From the NCBI GenBank assembly GCA_002298695.1, contig DBLB01000054.1, positions 2,196 to 14,133 on the forward strand: a stretch of 11,938 bases of DNA. Reading direction: 5' to 3'. The DNA is from Clostridiales bacterium UBA735. Lineage in GTDB: Bacteria > Bacillota > Clostridia > Oscillospirales > Oscillospiraceae. Shown piece after piece: positions 6,540 through 11,938 of this stretch. Under the pieces are notes generated by a model. That model was not told the DNA's origin and ran no database searches. It saw only the letters and a program-made list of their open reading frames with translations. Within the stretch, counting starts at the first letter, position 1, and every line of letters begins with the position of its first letter. Made by a program: the position numbers and the translations under genes.

Positions 6540-7598
6540 TCAGTCCAGGCAGACGACAGGCTTGATGAGATCGGCGGGCTTGTCGCGCATGAGCAGCAGC
6601 GCCTGCTCGATCTGCTCCATGCCATGGAAGCGATGCGTCAGCATGAGACCTGGGTCGATGCGGCCGGCCGTGATCATGGCGGCGAGGCGCTCGGCGCGCA
6701 GCCGGCCGCCAGGCATCAGGCCGCCGCGGATCTGCTTGTGTGCCATGCCGCAGCCCCACTCTGCGCGCGGCAGCTTCACAAAATCGCCCTCGCCGAGGTA
6801 GTTGACCGAGGCCACGATGCCGCCGGGCTTGACCATGCGGACAGCCTCGGCGAACGTGTCTACGCCGCCGCCCGCAATGCAGACCTTGTCCACACCGCGG
6901 CCGTTTGTCATAGACAGGATCTGGTCGGCGAGACTGCCGTCGCGGTAGCTCAGAAAGTGATTTGCGCCGTAGGCGCGCGCAGCATCCCGGCAGATCTGCC
7001 GCGTGCCGACGGCGTAGATGTTCGCCGCGCCGCGCAGGCGGCAGCCTGCGACGGCCATCAGGCCGACCGGGCCGATGCCGATGACGGCGACATCCTCGCC
7101 GAACTGCACCTCGGCCAGCTCCGCGGCGTGCAGCCCCGTTGGCATCATGTCGCAGAGCATCGCGGCGATGCAGGGATCCATGCCCTCCGGCAGGCGGGCC
7201 AGATTGGCGTCGGCCTCGTTGACGTGAAAAAACTCGGCAAAGACGCCGTCTTTGATGTTGGAAAACTTCCAGCCGGCCAGCATCCCGCCGCTGTGCATGG
7301 CGTAGCCGCGCTGGGCCTCCAGAGAACCCCAGTCCGGCGTGATGGCGGTGACGATGACGCGGTCGCCGGGACGGAAATCGCGCACGAGCGAGCCGGTTTC
7401 CACCACCTCGCCGACGGCCTCGTGGCCGAGGACCATGTCGTGCCGGTCGCCGAGCGCGCCCTCCCAGACGGTGTGGACGTCGCTCGTACAGGGCGAGACG
7501 GCGATCGGGCGCACAATGGCGTCCAGCGGGCCGCAGGCAGGGCGCGGCTTTTCGATCCAGCCGACCTGCCCGAGGCGCAGCATTGCAAATGCTTTCAT
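6540..7598 (-). CDS. adh: NADP-dependent secondary alcohol (isopropanol) dehydrogenase, zinc-dependent
   Basis: A 352-residue medium-chain dehydrogenase/reductase that interconverts secondary alcohols and ketones (2-propanol/acetone, 2-butanol/butanone) with NADP(H). It aligns by eye almost without gaps to Clostridium beijerinckii ADH (351 residues): MKAFAMLRLG start, IVRPIAVSPCTSDVHTVWEGALGD, AGWKFSNIKDGVF, and the DKPADLIKPVV end. Catalytic zinc ligands C37, H59 and D150 fall at the same numbers, with E60 also present. The Rossmann turn is GIGPVG (174-179). The NADP phosphate contacts G198, R200 and Y218 are kept, with T199 replacing Ser. AGGAGG (plus-strand 7606-7611) lies 7 bases before the start, excluding the longer frame to 7700. 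No clear promoter was found; a weak TTGCGC-18-CATAGT pair exists upstream on the minus strand. Confidence 0.93.
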   Translation of the reverse strand: MKAFAMLRLGQVGWIEKPRPACGPLDAIVRPIAVSPCTSDVHTVWEGALGDRHDMVLGHEAVGEVVETGSLVRDFRPGDRVIVTAITPDWGSLEAQRGYAMHSGGMLAGWKFSNIKDGVFAEFFHVNEADANLARLPEGMDPCIAAMLCDMMPTGLHAAELAEVQFGEDVAVIGIGPVGLMAVAGCRLRGAANIYAVGTRQICRDAARAYGANHFLSYRDGSLADQILSMTNGRGVDKVCIAGGGVDTFAEAVRMVKPGGIVASVNYLGEGDFVKLPRAEWGCGMAHKQIRGGLMPGGRLRAERLAAMITAGRIDPGLMLTHRFHGMEQIEQALLLMRDKPADLIKPVVCLD

Positions 7599-7611
7599 AT
7601 GCAGACCTCCT

Positions 7612-7913
7612 GAAAAAACATGGAATTCGTATAAGACTGTCGAAAAACTATGAAGCGCAGGTTTGAGACAGCGCAAGGGGCGGAAAGACTTTTTCGACAC
7701 GCTGTAGTATCACAAAAATACAGGCGGTTTATTCCGGACGCAGCGGACTGGAATTGCAGCAGGCTGCTTCTTTCGGGCGTGAAATTTTTTGCAATACGAT
7801 GTGCTTTTGTCTGGGATTCCAGCTTTTCTCCCAACGCCCATGGTAATTTCGTCAAAAGTTCTAACGCAAACTTTGGAAACCTTAACAAATTTAGCACAAT
7901 CAACAAAAACTTC
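7612..7913. other. Divergent intergenic region between adh and the symporter
   Basis: About 300 bases lie between the adh ribosome binding site and the symporter promoter. They hold the inverted repeat at 7638-7699 and a small IR, AAAGTT (7855-7860) / AACTTT (7869-7874), 40 bases before the symporter -35 box that could be an operator. Base use is clearly more AT-rich than the genes. Open frames on both strands lack ribosome binding sites and family resemblance, so I see no gene here. Confidence 0.6.
7638..7699. repeat. 10-bp inverted repeat TGTCGAAAAA / TTTTTCGACA flanking 42 bases
   Basis: TGTCGAAAAA (7638-7647) and TTTTTCGACA (7690-7699) are perfect reverse complements, 42 bases apart. They surround the leader/promoter zone of the minus-strand adh. 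As RNA they could form a long-looped stem; as DNA they could be paired operators or the ends of a small intergenic element. Confidence 0.55.
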
Positions 7914-7942
7914 TTTACAGTTTATTCACAATCTGCTATAAT
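7914..7942 (+). promoter_or_regulatory. Strong extended -10 promoter for the symporter gene
   Basis: TTTACA (7914-7919), a 17-base spacer and a perfect TATAAT (7937-7942), preceded by TGC for an extended -10. Predicted start is near 7949, leaving a leader of about 54 bases before ATG 8003. This is the best sigma-A match in the window. Confidence 0.85.
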
Positions 7943-8002
7943 CAGGATTGTCAGGAGAACAGGGAACTCCCGGCGAATCTTTTTGATGAGAAGGAGCATG
8001 TT

Positions 8003-9250
8003 ATGAAAGAAAAGAAGAAGATGAGTCTTGGCGTCAGGATTCTGCTTGGCATGGTGCTCGGCATTGTTGTCGGCGCGATCATGTGGGCGGCGATGGGCGT
8101 CGAGCGGGCAAATGAATTTGCCACGGCCTACATCAAACCGTTCGGCGACATTTTCGTCAACCTGCTGAAGTACATCGTTGTGCCTCTGGTCCTGCTCTCC
8201 ATTATGGACGGCGTTATCTCCATGGGCGACATCGGCAAGGTCGGCAAGATCGGCTGGAAGACTGTCGTCTACTTCCTGGCCACCACGGCCATCGCCTGCA
8301 TCATCGGCCTCGTTGTGGCGAACCTCTTCAAGGGTTCGTTCCGTGTGCTGGAGATGGCAGAAGATGCAGCCTATGAAGCCAAGTCGTCCAACATCATGGA
8401 GACGATCAAGGGCATTTTCCCGTCGAACTTCATTGATCCGCTGCTCAGCTCTTCGATGCTCCAGATCATTGTGATCTCGCTGTTCTTCGGCTGCGGCATT
8501 CTGGTCGCGGGCGAAAAGGGCAAGCTGGCCGCCAATGTTGTCACATCCTTCAACGAAGTCACGCAGAAGGTCATGAGCTTCATTCTCGCCGTTTCCCCGA
8601 TCGGCGTGTTCTGCCTGATGACCTGGGTCGTCGCCAACCAGGGTCCGAAGATCCTCGGCGATCTCGGCCTTGTCCTCCTCGCGGCCTATATCGGCTACAT
8701 CCTCCACGTGGTGCTGGTCTACAGCCTGTCTGTCAAGATCTTCGCAAAGATGAGTCCGATCAAGTTCTTCAAGGGCATCCTGCCCGCCGCCATCTTCGCC
8801 TTCACGTCCACGTCCTCCGTGGCCTCCCTGCCGGTCTCGAAGGAATGCTGCGATGAGATGGGCATCGAGAACGACATCTCTTCCTTCGTCCTGCCGCTCG
8901 GCGCGACGATCAACATGGACGGCACCGCCATCTATCAGTGCGTGGCAGCCATCTTCCTCGCCAAGTGCATCGGCGTTGACCTGACCATGGGCCAGATGGT
9001 GACCATTGTCATCACTGCGACGCTCGCCTCCATCGGCACTGCCGGCACCTCCGGCGCAGGCATGATCATGCTGGCGATGGTGCTCGATGCCGTCGGTATC
9101 GACCCGACCTACATCGGCCTCATCTACGGCGTCGACCGCCTGTTCGACATGGGCCGTACCAGCCTGAACGTCATCGGCGACGCATCCTGCGCGATCTGCG
9201 TCAACTACTGGGAAGGCAACGCCAAGAAGGCTGCCGCCGAAAAGGCGTAA
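8003..9250 (+). CDS. Dicarboxylate/acidic amino acid:cation symporter (DAACS/SLC1 family)
   Basis: A 415-residue inner-membrane symporter of the glutamate/aspartate transporter family, expected to bring in an acidic amino acid or C4-dicarboxylate with Na+ or H+. The start is a positively charged tip (MKEKKKMSLGVR), then a series of hydrophobic helices. Family signatures are complete: the HP1 tip TSSVASLPVS, NMDGTAIYQ (304-312) in TM7, the HP2 loop ASIGTAGTSGAG, and DMGRTSLNVIGD (382-393) in TM8. D382, R385, T386 and N389 correspond to GltPh D394, R397, T398 and N401. The arginine favours acidic substrates over neutral ones such as Ser/Ala. AAGGAG lies 6 bases before ATG 8003. It is a single-gene unit with its own promoter and terminator. 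Glutamate, aspartate or succinate cannot be separated by sequence alone. Confidence 0.92.
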   Translation: MKEKKKMSLGVRILLGMVLGIVVGAIMWAAMGVERANEFATAYIKPFGDIFVNLLKYIVVPLVLLSIMDGVISMGDIGKVGKIGWKTVVYFLATTAIACIIGLVVANLFKGSFRVLEMAEDAAYEAKSSNIMETIKGIFPSNFIDPLLSSSMLQIIVISLFFGCGILVAGEKGKLAANVVTSFNEVTQKVMSFILAVSPIGVFCLMTWVVANQGPKILGDLGLVLLAAYIGYILHVVLVYSLSVKIFAKMSPIKFFKGILPAAIFAFTSTSSVASLPVSKECCDEMGIENDISSFVLPLGATINMDGTAIYQCVAAIFLAKCIGVDLTMGQMVTIVITATLASIGTAGTSGAGMIMLAMVLDAVGIDPTYIGLIYGVDRLFDMGRTSLNVIGDASCAICVNYWEGNAKKAAAEKA

Positions 9251-9266
9251 ATTCCGTGTTTTTCCG

Positions 9267-9292
9267 AAAATCCCGCCTTTCGGCGGGATTTT
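9267..9292 (+). terminator. Rho-independent terminator after the symporter
   Basis: AAAATCCCGCC (9267-9277) and GGCGGGATTTT (9282-9292) form a perfect 11-bp stem with the loop TTTC, ending in a T-tract. It starts 16 bases after the stop codon. The A-tract on the other arm means it could also stop minus-strand transcripts. Confidence 0.92.
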
Positions 9293-9329
9293 CTGTCCGT
9301 ATCGGGCGAAGCGCAAATTTTTTCTGTAC

Positions 9330-9358
9330 TTGCCTTTACGGGGCAAATACAGTATACT
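9330..9358 (+). promoter_or_regulatory. Promoter for the aminotransferase gene
   Basis: TTGCCT (9330-9335) and TATACT (9353-9358) with a 17-base spacer. A 5-bp inverted repeat, TTGCC (9330-9334) / GGCAA (9342-9346), overlaps the -35 box and could be an operator. In the leader, CGGCC and GGCCG (9370-9374 / 9379-9383) enclose GGGA, a GNRA-type tetraloop hairpin upstream of the ribosome binding site. Confidence 0.7.
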
Positions 9359-9408
9359 GGAATAAGAGGCGGCCGGGAGGCCGATTATGAAAAAGAGAGG
9401 TATGGAGC

Positions 9409-10689
9409 ATGAGTGTTGCTTATAAGGATCTCAGCGCGGAAGAACTGCAGAAAGAATTTTGCACGGTCAAGGCGCAGTATGACGCGCTCAAGGCCCGGAA
9501 TCTGATGCTGAACATGTCCCGCGGCAAGCCCAGCCGCGCCCAGCTGGATATGGTCAGCGACATGATGAACGTTTTCCATTCCCCCGAGGATTTCATTTCA
9601 GACGGCATTGACGTCCGCAATTACGGCGAGCTCTCCGGGCTTCCGGCGGCCAAGCGGCTGTTCGCGGAAATTCTGGGCTGTCGCCCCGAGGAATGCTTCA
9701 TCGGCGGCAACGCGTCGCTGACGCTGATGTATGATACCATTTCCAAGGCGTTTACCCATGGTCTGCTGCACTCCGGTACCCCCTGGGCGCGGCTGGACAC
9801 GGTCAAGTGGCTCTGCCCGGCGCCCGGCTATGACCGCCATTTCAAGATCACCCAGTCGTTCGGCTGCGAGATGATCACCGTTCCCATGACGCCGACCGGC
9901 CCGGATATGGATCTGGTCGAGGAGCTTGTGAAGGACCCGGCAGTCAAGGGGATCTGGTGCGTACCGAAATACTCCAACCCCGACGGCATCGTCTATTCGG
10001 ACGAGACGATCCGACGCTTTGCCCATCTGAAGCCTGCTGCGCCGGATTTCACGATCATGTGGGACAACGCCTACTGCATTCACGAATTTGAGGGCGAATA
10101 CCGCGAATTCCCGGACATCATCGGCCTGTGCCGTGAGGCCGGACATCCTGACATGGTCTTTGAATTTGCCTCCACGTCGAAGGTGACGTTCCCCGGCGCG
10201 GGCATCTCCGTTATGGCTGCGAGCGAGGCCAACCAGAAGTACATGCAGAAGCTGCTCAGCATTCAGACGATCTCCTACGACAAGGTCAACCAGCAGCGGC
10301 ACGTCCTCTATCTCAAGGACAAGGCCCACACGCTGGAGCTCATGAAAAAACATGCGGCCCACATGGCCCCGAAGTTCCGGTGCGTGCTGCGCCATCTGGA
10401 CGGCATTGCCGATCTCGGCATCGCCAGCTGGGAGCGGCCGAAGGGCGGCTACTTTGTCTCGTGCAATACGGTACCGGGCCTTGCGAAGCGGACGCTGGCG
10501 CTCTGCGGCGAGGCGGGCGTGACGATGACCGGCGCGGGTGCGACGTTCCCCTACGGGATCGATCCGCAGGATTCCAATATCCGCATTGCGCCGTCGCTTC
10601 CGCCTGTGGAGGAGCTGGAGCAGGCGATGGAGGTCTTTACGGCCAGCCTGCGCCTGGCGGCGCTGGAGCAGCGGATGGCCTCGGAATAA
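9409..10689 (+). CDS. PLP-dependent aminotransferase, aspartate aminotransferase-like (PF12897 type)
   Basis: A 426-residue cytosolic fold-type I PLP enzyme, most likely moving an amino group between an acidic amino acid and a 2-oxoacid. It belongs to the divergent aspartate aminotransferase branch (PF12897) rather than the AspC branch. N-terminal marks include LNMSRGKPSRAQLD and NYGELSGLPAAKRLFAEILG. Active-site residues are visible: N190 (PKYSNPDG), D219 and Y222 (MWDNAY), Schiff-base lysine K258 (ASTSKVTFPGAG) and R392 (SNIRIAPS), the usual alpha-carboxylate binder. GAGAGG lies 8 bases before ATG 9409. It stands alone between its own promoter and the next promoter. No clear terminator follows, only a weak GGGTG (10703-10707) / CACCC (10721-10725) hairpin without a T-run. 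The exact amino donor is not certain. Confidence 0.87.
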   Translation: MSVAYKDLSAEELQKEFCTVKAQYDALKARNLMLNMSRGKPSRAQLDMVSDMMNVFHSPEDFISDGIDVRNYGELSGLPAAKRLFAEILGCRPEECFIGGNASLTLMYDTISKAFTHGLLHSGTPWARLDTVKWLCPAPGYDRHFKITQSFGCEMITVPMTPTGPDMDLVEELVKDPAVKGIWCVPKYSNPDGIVYSDETIRRFAHLKPAAPDFTIMWDNAYCIHEFEGEYREFPDIIGLCREAGHPDMVFEFASTSKVTFPGAGISVMAASEANQKYMQKLLSIQTISYDKVNQQRHVLYLKDKAHTLELMKKHAAHMAPKFRCVLRHLDGIADLGIASWERPKGGYFVSCNTVPGLAKRTLALCGEAGVTMTGAGATFPYGIDPQDSNIRIAPSLPPVEELEQAMEVFTASLRLAALEQRMASE

Positions 10690-10727
10690 AAAACTGTCAG
10701 GAGGGTGCAAAAAAAAGTTACACCCCC

Positions 10728-10756
10728 TTGCAAAATGCGAAGCGTTGTGCTATGAT
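10728..10756 (+). promoter_or_regulatory. Extended -10 promoter for the riboswitch leader
   Basis: TTGCAA (10728-10733), a 17-base spacer and TATGAT (10751-10756), with TGC just before the -10 box. Predicted start is near 10763, which puts the aptamer almost at the 5' end of the RNA and gives a leader of roughly 295 bases. Confidence 0.8.
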
Positions 10757-10780
10757 AAGGTCACAACGAAATACATGGAT

Positions 10781-10904
10781 GATTCGTGCGGTTCGTCCGC
10801 AGGCGGAATGGGGTGAGAGGCCCCGCGAGTCGGTCACTGTGATGCCGCGCCTTCGGGCGGCGGATAAGTCAGATACGCTTGGGAATGTCTTTAGGCTCCT
10901 GCCT
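10781..10904 (+). promoter_or_regulatory. Cobalamin (B12) riboswitch aptamer
   Basis: The conserved cobalamin-riboswitch core can be followed by eye. GGAATGGGGTGAGAGG leads into CCCCGCGA, with stem 10810-10813/10821-10824. Next come GTCACTGTGATG (10833-10844) and a stem capped by a TTCG tetraloop (10845-10863, one bulged G). AAGTCAGATACGC (10866-10878) is the B12-box-like segment. A small 5' hairpin TGCGG (10787-10791) / CCGCA (10797-10801) precedes the core. The outer closure can be made by ATTC (10782-10785) with GAAT (10883-10886) and GCG (10788-10790) with CGC (10876-10878). Alternatively GCAGG (10799-10803) can pair with CCTGC (10898-10902). The 3' part differs from the usual ACCTGCC ending, so the edge and subtype (adenosyl- or methyl/hydroxo-cobalamin) are open. 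Cobalamin normally represses such genes. Confidence 0.85.
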
Positions 10905-11026
10905 GTACCGGGAAGCTATGAAGCGAAACGATCGCGTCCACATGTGCGTGGACTGCGTCCCCGGCCTTGCGGCAGGAGCACGGAAATGTGCTTTTTGCCG
11001 TAAGGCTTTACTTTTACCGGAAAAGC
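10895..11026 (+). promoter_or_regulatory. Structured expression platform of the riboswitch leader
   Basis: Three nested helices enclose 85 bases. GCTCCTGCC (10895-10903) pairs with GGCAGGAGC (10971-10979). CCGGG (10908-10912) pairs with CCCGG (10960-10964). CGCGTCCAC (10933-10941) pairs with GTGGAC plus GCG (10948-10957, one bulge). Beyond it, AGCAC (10977-10981) / GTGCT (10988-10992) followed by five Ts resembles a short terminator, and it shares three bases with the 9-bp helix. GCTTTT (10990-10995) can instead pair with AAAAGC (11021-11026) just ahead of the ribosome binding site. These exclusive pairings suggest a switch, but which form binds ligand is inference. Confidence 0.6.
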
Positions 11027-11035
11027 AAAAAAAGA

Positions 11036-11043
11036 AAAAGGAG
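11036..11043 (+). promoter_or_regulatory. Unusually placed Shine-Dalgarno of the DUF4465 gene
   Basis: AAAAGGAG ends at 11043, directly touching an in-frame ATG at 11044 (spacing 0) and lying 15 bases before the ATG at 11059. Neither spacing is normal. The second ATG gives the better signal peptide and was chosen. The A-rich lead-in and the nearby hairpin (10990-11026) fit control at translation initiation. Confidence 0.5.
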
Positions 11044-11058
11044 ATGCAGAACAGAGAA

Positions 11059-11938
11059 ATGAACATCAAGAAACGTATTGTCTCCGCGCTGATGGCGCTG
11101 GTGATGACGCTGTCCCTTGTGAACAGCGCCGTGATCACCGCCTTCGCGGAGGGGACACAGACTACGGTTCCCTCTACCGGGGAGACGCAGACTGGAAACT
11201 ATGAACTGCGGGTGCTGACATTTGAGGATGCCGACTACAAGGGCGGCGCCAATTTTGCCGGCAAGAGCGACTGGTCGAGCCTGATCGACGACCCGCAGTA
11301 TGGCGGCAGCATGCTGTACCCCGACGGCAGCGGCACCACGGACGAGAGCAAGGCGTACACCTGGTACGACGCCGGGAACACCGAGCTGAAGCATACGCTG
11401 CCCAAGAGCAGGGACAACTACTGCTATTGGGGCGGCGGACACGCAGTGTCCAATTACGCCTCTGGCGAGTACACCGAGTACGGCGGCTATACCAGCCAGC
11501 TGACCGTTTACAAGAAGGATGCCACCGGTCTGGTGCGGACGGGCGGCGGACACAACGGCTCCAACAACTTTGCCGTTCACTTCGGCTATAAGGACGATTC
11601 CGGCTATACTGACAGCCAGATCCTGCCGTCCTTCTCCTTCGGCGATGGCGTGGCGCGTGTAATCGACCACATGTACGTCAACAACATCTGCTACGCGCTG
11701 AACTGCTATCTCTACGGCAACGGCCAGACCGCCAAGATCGATGACACCGATTGGGTCAAGCTGACGGCTATCGGCTATAACGGCGAGACAAAGACCGGCG
11801 AGACCTCCATTTATCTGTGCAACGGCCCGAAGAACATCATCATGGACTGGACGAAGTTCGACCTGTCCAGTCTGGATGCCGTTACCAAGGTGGAGTTCAA
11901 CATCACCGGCTCCAGCGACAACGGCTACGGCTTCTCCC
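11059..11938 (+). CDS. Secreted DUF4465 (PF14717) domain protein, candidate B12-binding; 3' end outside the window
   Basis: The first 293 codons of a gene cut by the right edge. Residues 1-30 are a signal peptide (MNIKKR, hydrophobic core, AFA before the cut), then a short Thr/Gly-rich linker. From about residue 50 the sequence fits DUF4465: LTFEDADYKGGANFAGKSDW near the start, YCYWGGGHAVSNYASG, NNFAVHFGY, FGDGVARVIDHMYVNN (about 194-209), DWVKLTAIGYNGETKTGETSIYL, and MDWTKFDLSSLDAVTKVEF followed by SSDNGYGFS. From memory, DUF4465 proteins in Bacteroidetes occur in cobalamin-regulated surface loci, and one group (BtuH) binds B12. With a cobalamin riboswitch in its own leader, a cobalamin-capture role outside the cell is likely here (inference). 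No lipobox is seen; any SLH, sortase or transmembrane anchor would lie beyond the window. An in-frame ATG at 11044 is the alternative start. Confidence 0.82.
   Translation, partial: MNIKKRIVSALMALVMTLSLVNSAVITAFAEGTQTTVPSTGETQTGNYELRVLTFEDADYKGGANFAGKSDWSSLIDDPQYGGSMLYPDGSGTTDESKAYTWYDAGNTELKHTLPKSRDNYCYWGGGHAVSNYASGEYTEYGGYTSQLTVYKKDATGLVRTGGGHNGSNNFAVHFGYKDDSGYTDSQILPSFSFGDGVARVIDHMYVNNICYALNCYLYGNGQTAKIDDTDWVKLTAIGYNGETKTGETSIYLCNGPKNIIMDWTKFDLSSLDAVTKVEFNITGSSDNGYGFS

Noticed and set aside
6249..7653. 454-residue plus-strand frame antisense to adh and other plus-strand frames there
   Set aside because: The minus strand encodes an almost gapless match to a known dehydrogenase; the plus-strand frame runs on from inside pepD and has no domain.
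7595..8006. Open frames of 118 (plus) and 103 (minus) residues between adh and the symporter
   Set aside because: No ribosome binding sites; they overlap the symporter promoter or the adh leader, and the composition looks non-coding.
792..9346. Very long open frames on the minus strand opposite real genes (e.g. 2686-4668, 792-2285, 5213-6625, 7922-9346)
   Set aside because: They mirror GC-rich plus-strand genes with clear families, are rich in Arg/Asp/Gly/Val low-complexity runs, and lack ribosome binding sites and recognisable domains.
10703..10725. GGGTG/CACCC hairpin as a terminator for the aminotransferase
   Set aside because: The 5-bp stem has a 13-base A-rich loop and no T-run, and it runs up against the next promoter's -35 box. 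Mentioned only as weak.
10380..11003. 207-residue plus-strand frame running from the aminotransferase through the riboswitch
   Set aside because: It is out of frame with the real enzyme and crosses a promoter and a structured RNA; no ribosome binding site.
1..11938. CRISPR array, tRNA, rRNA, transposase, phage or toxin-antitoxin genes
   Set aside because: No regularly spaced repeats, cloverleaf-like segments or protein families of these kinds were seen on either strand.

Overview
The window looks like ordinary chromosome from a GC-rich gut-type clostridium, most likely an Oscillospiraceae relative (Oscillibacter/Dysosmobacter-like). This is inferred from the SLH-domain style, the anaerobic flavodiiron protein, the clostridial NADP-dependent secondary alcohol dehydrogenase, the strong AGGAGG-type ribosome binding sites and the AT-rich promoters set between GC-rich genes. 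No phage, transposase, CRISPR, tRNA or rRNA is visible.

Layout from left to right. (1) 69-2642: a short operon of a CmpB-family (PF06541) membrane protein and an exported SLH protein with a transglutaminase/papain-like Cys-His-Asp domain. (2) 2659-4602: an AT hairpin, a strong extended -10 promoter and a four-module flavodiiron protein (diiron, flavodoxin, flavin reductase, short rubredoxin), an O2/NO-scavenging enzyme. (3) 4603-4996: a gene-free stretch packed with inverted and direct repeats. (4) 4997-6442: PepD-type M20 aminoacyl-histidine dipeptidase. (5) 6540-7598, minus strand: NADP-dependent secondary alcohol dehydrogenase, convergent with pepD across a long hairpin. (6) 8003-9250: SLC1/DAACS-family acidic amino acid or dicarboxylate symporter with its own promoter and a clear terminator. 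(7) 9409-10689: a PF12897-type aspartate-like aminotransferase. (8) 10728-11938: promoter, cobalamin-type riboswitch, long structured leader and the start of a secreted DUF4465 protein that runs off the right edge.

The first seven blocks are mostly independent monocistronic housekeeping units: peptide and amino acid use (pepD, symporter, aminotransferase), redox disposal (alcohol dehydrogenase) and oxidative/nitrosative defence (flavodiiron protein). The most interesting unit is the last. A B12-type riboswitch directly controls a secreted DUF4465 protein, a family I associate with surface B12-binding proteins of Bacteroidetes. In a Gram-positive background this suggests a cobalamin-capture protein outside the cell. 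The right edge cuts the gene, so its anchor and downstream partners are not visible.
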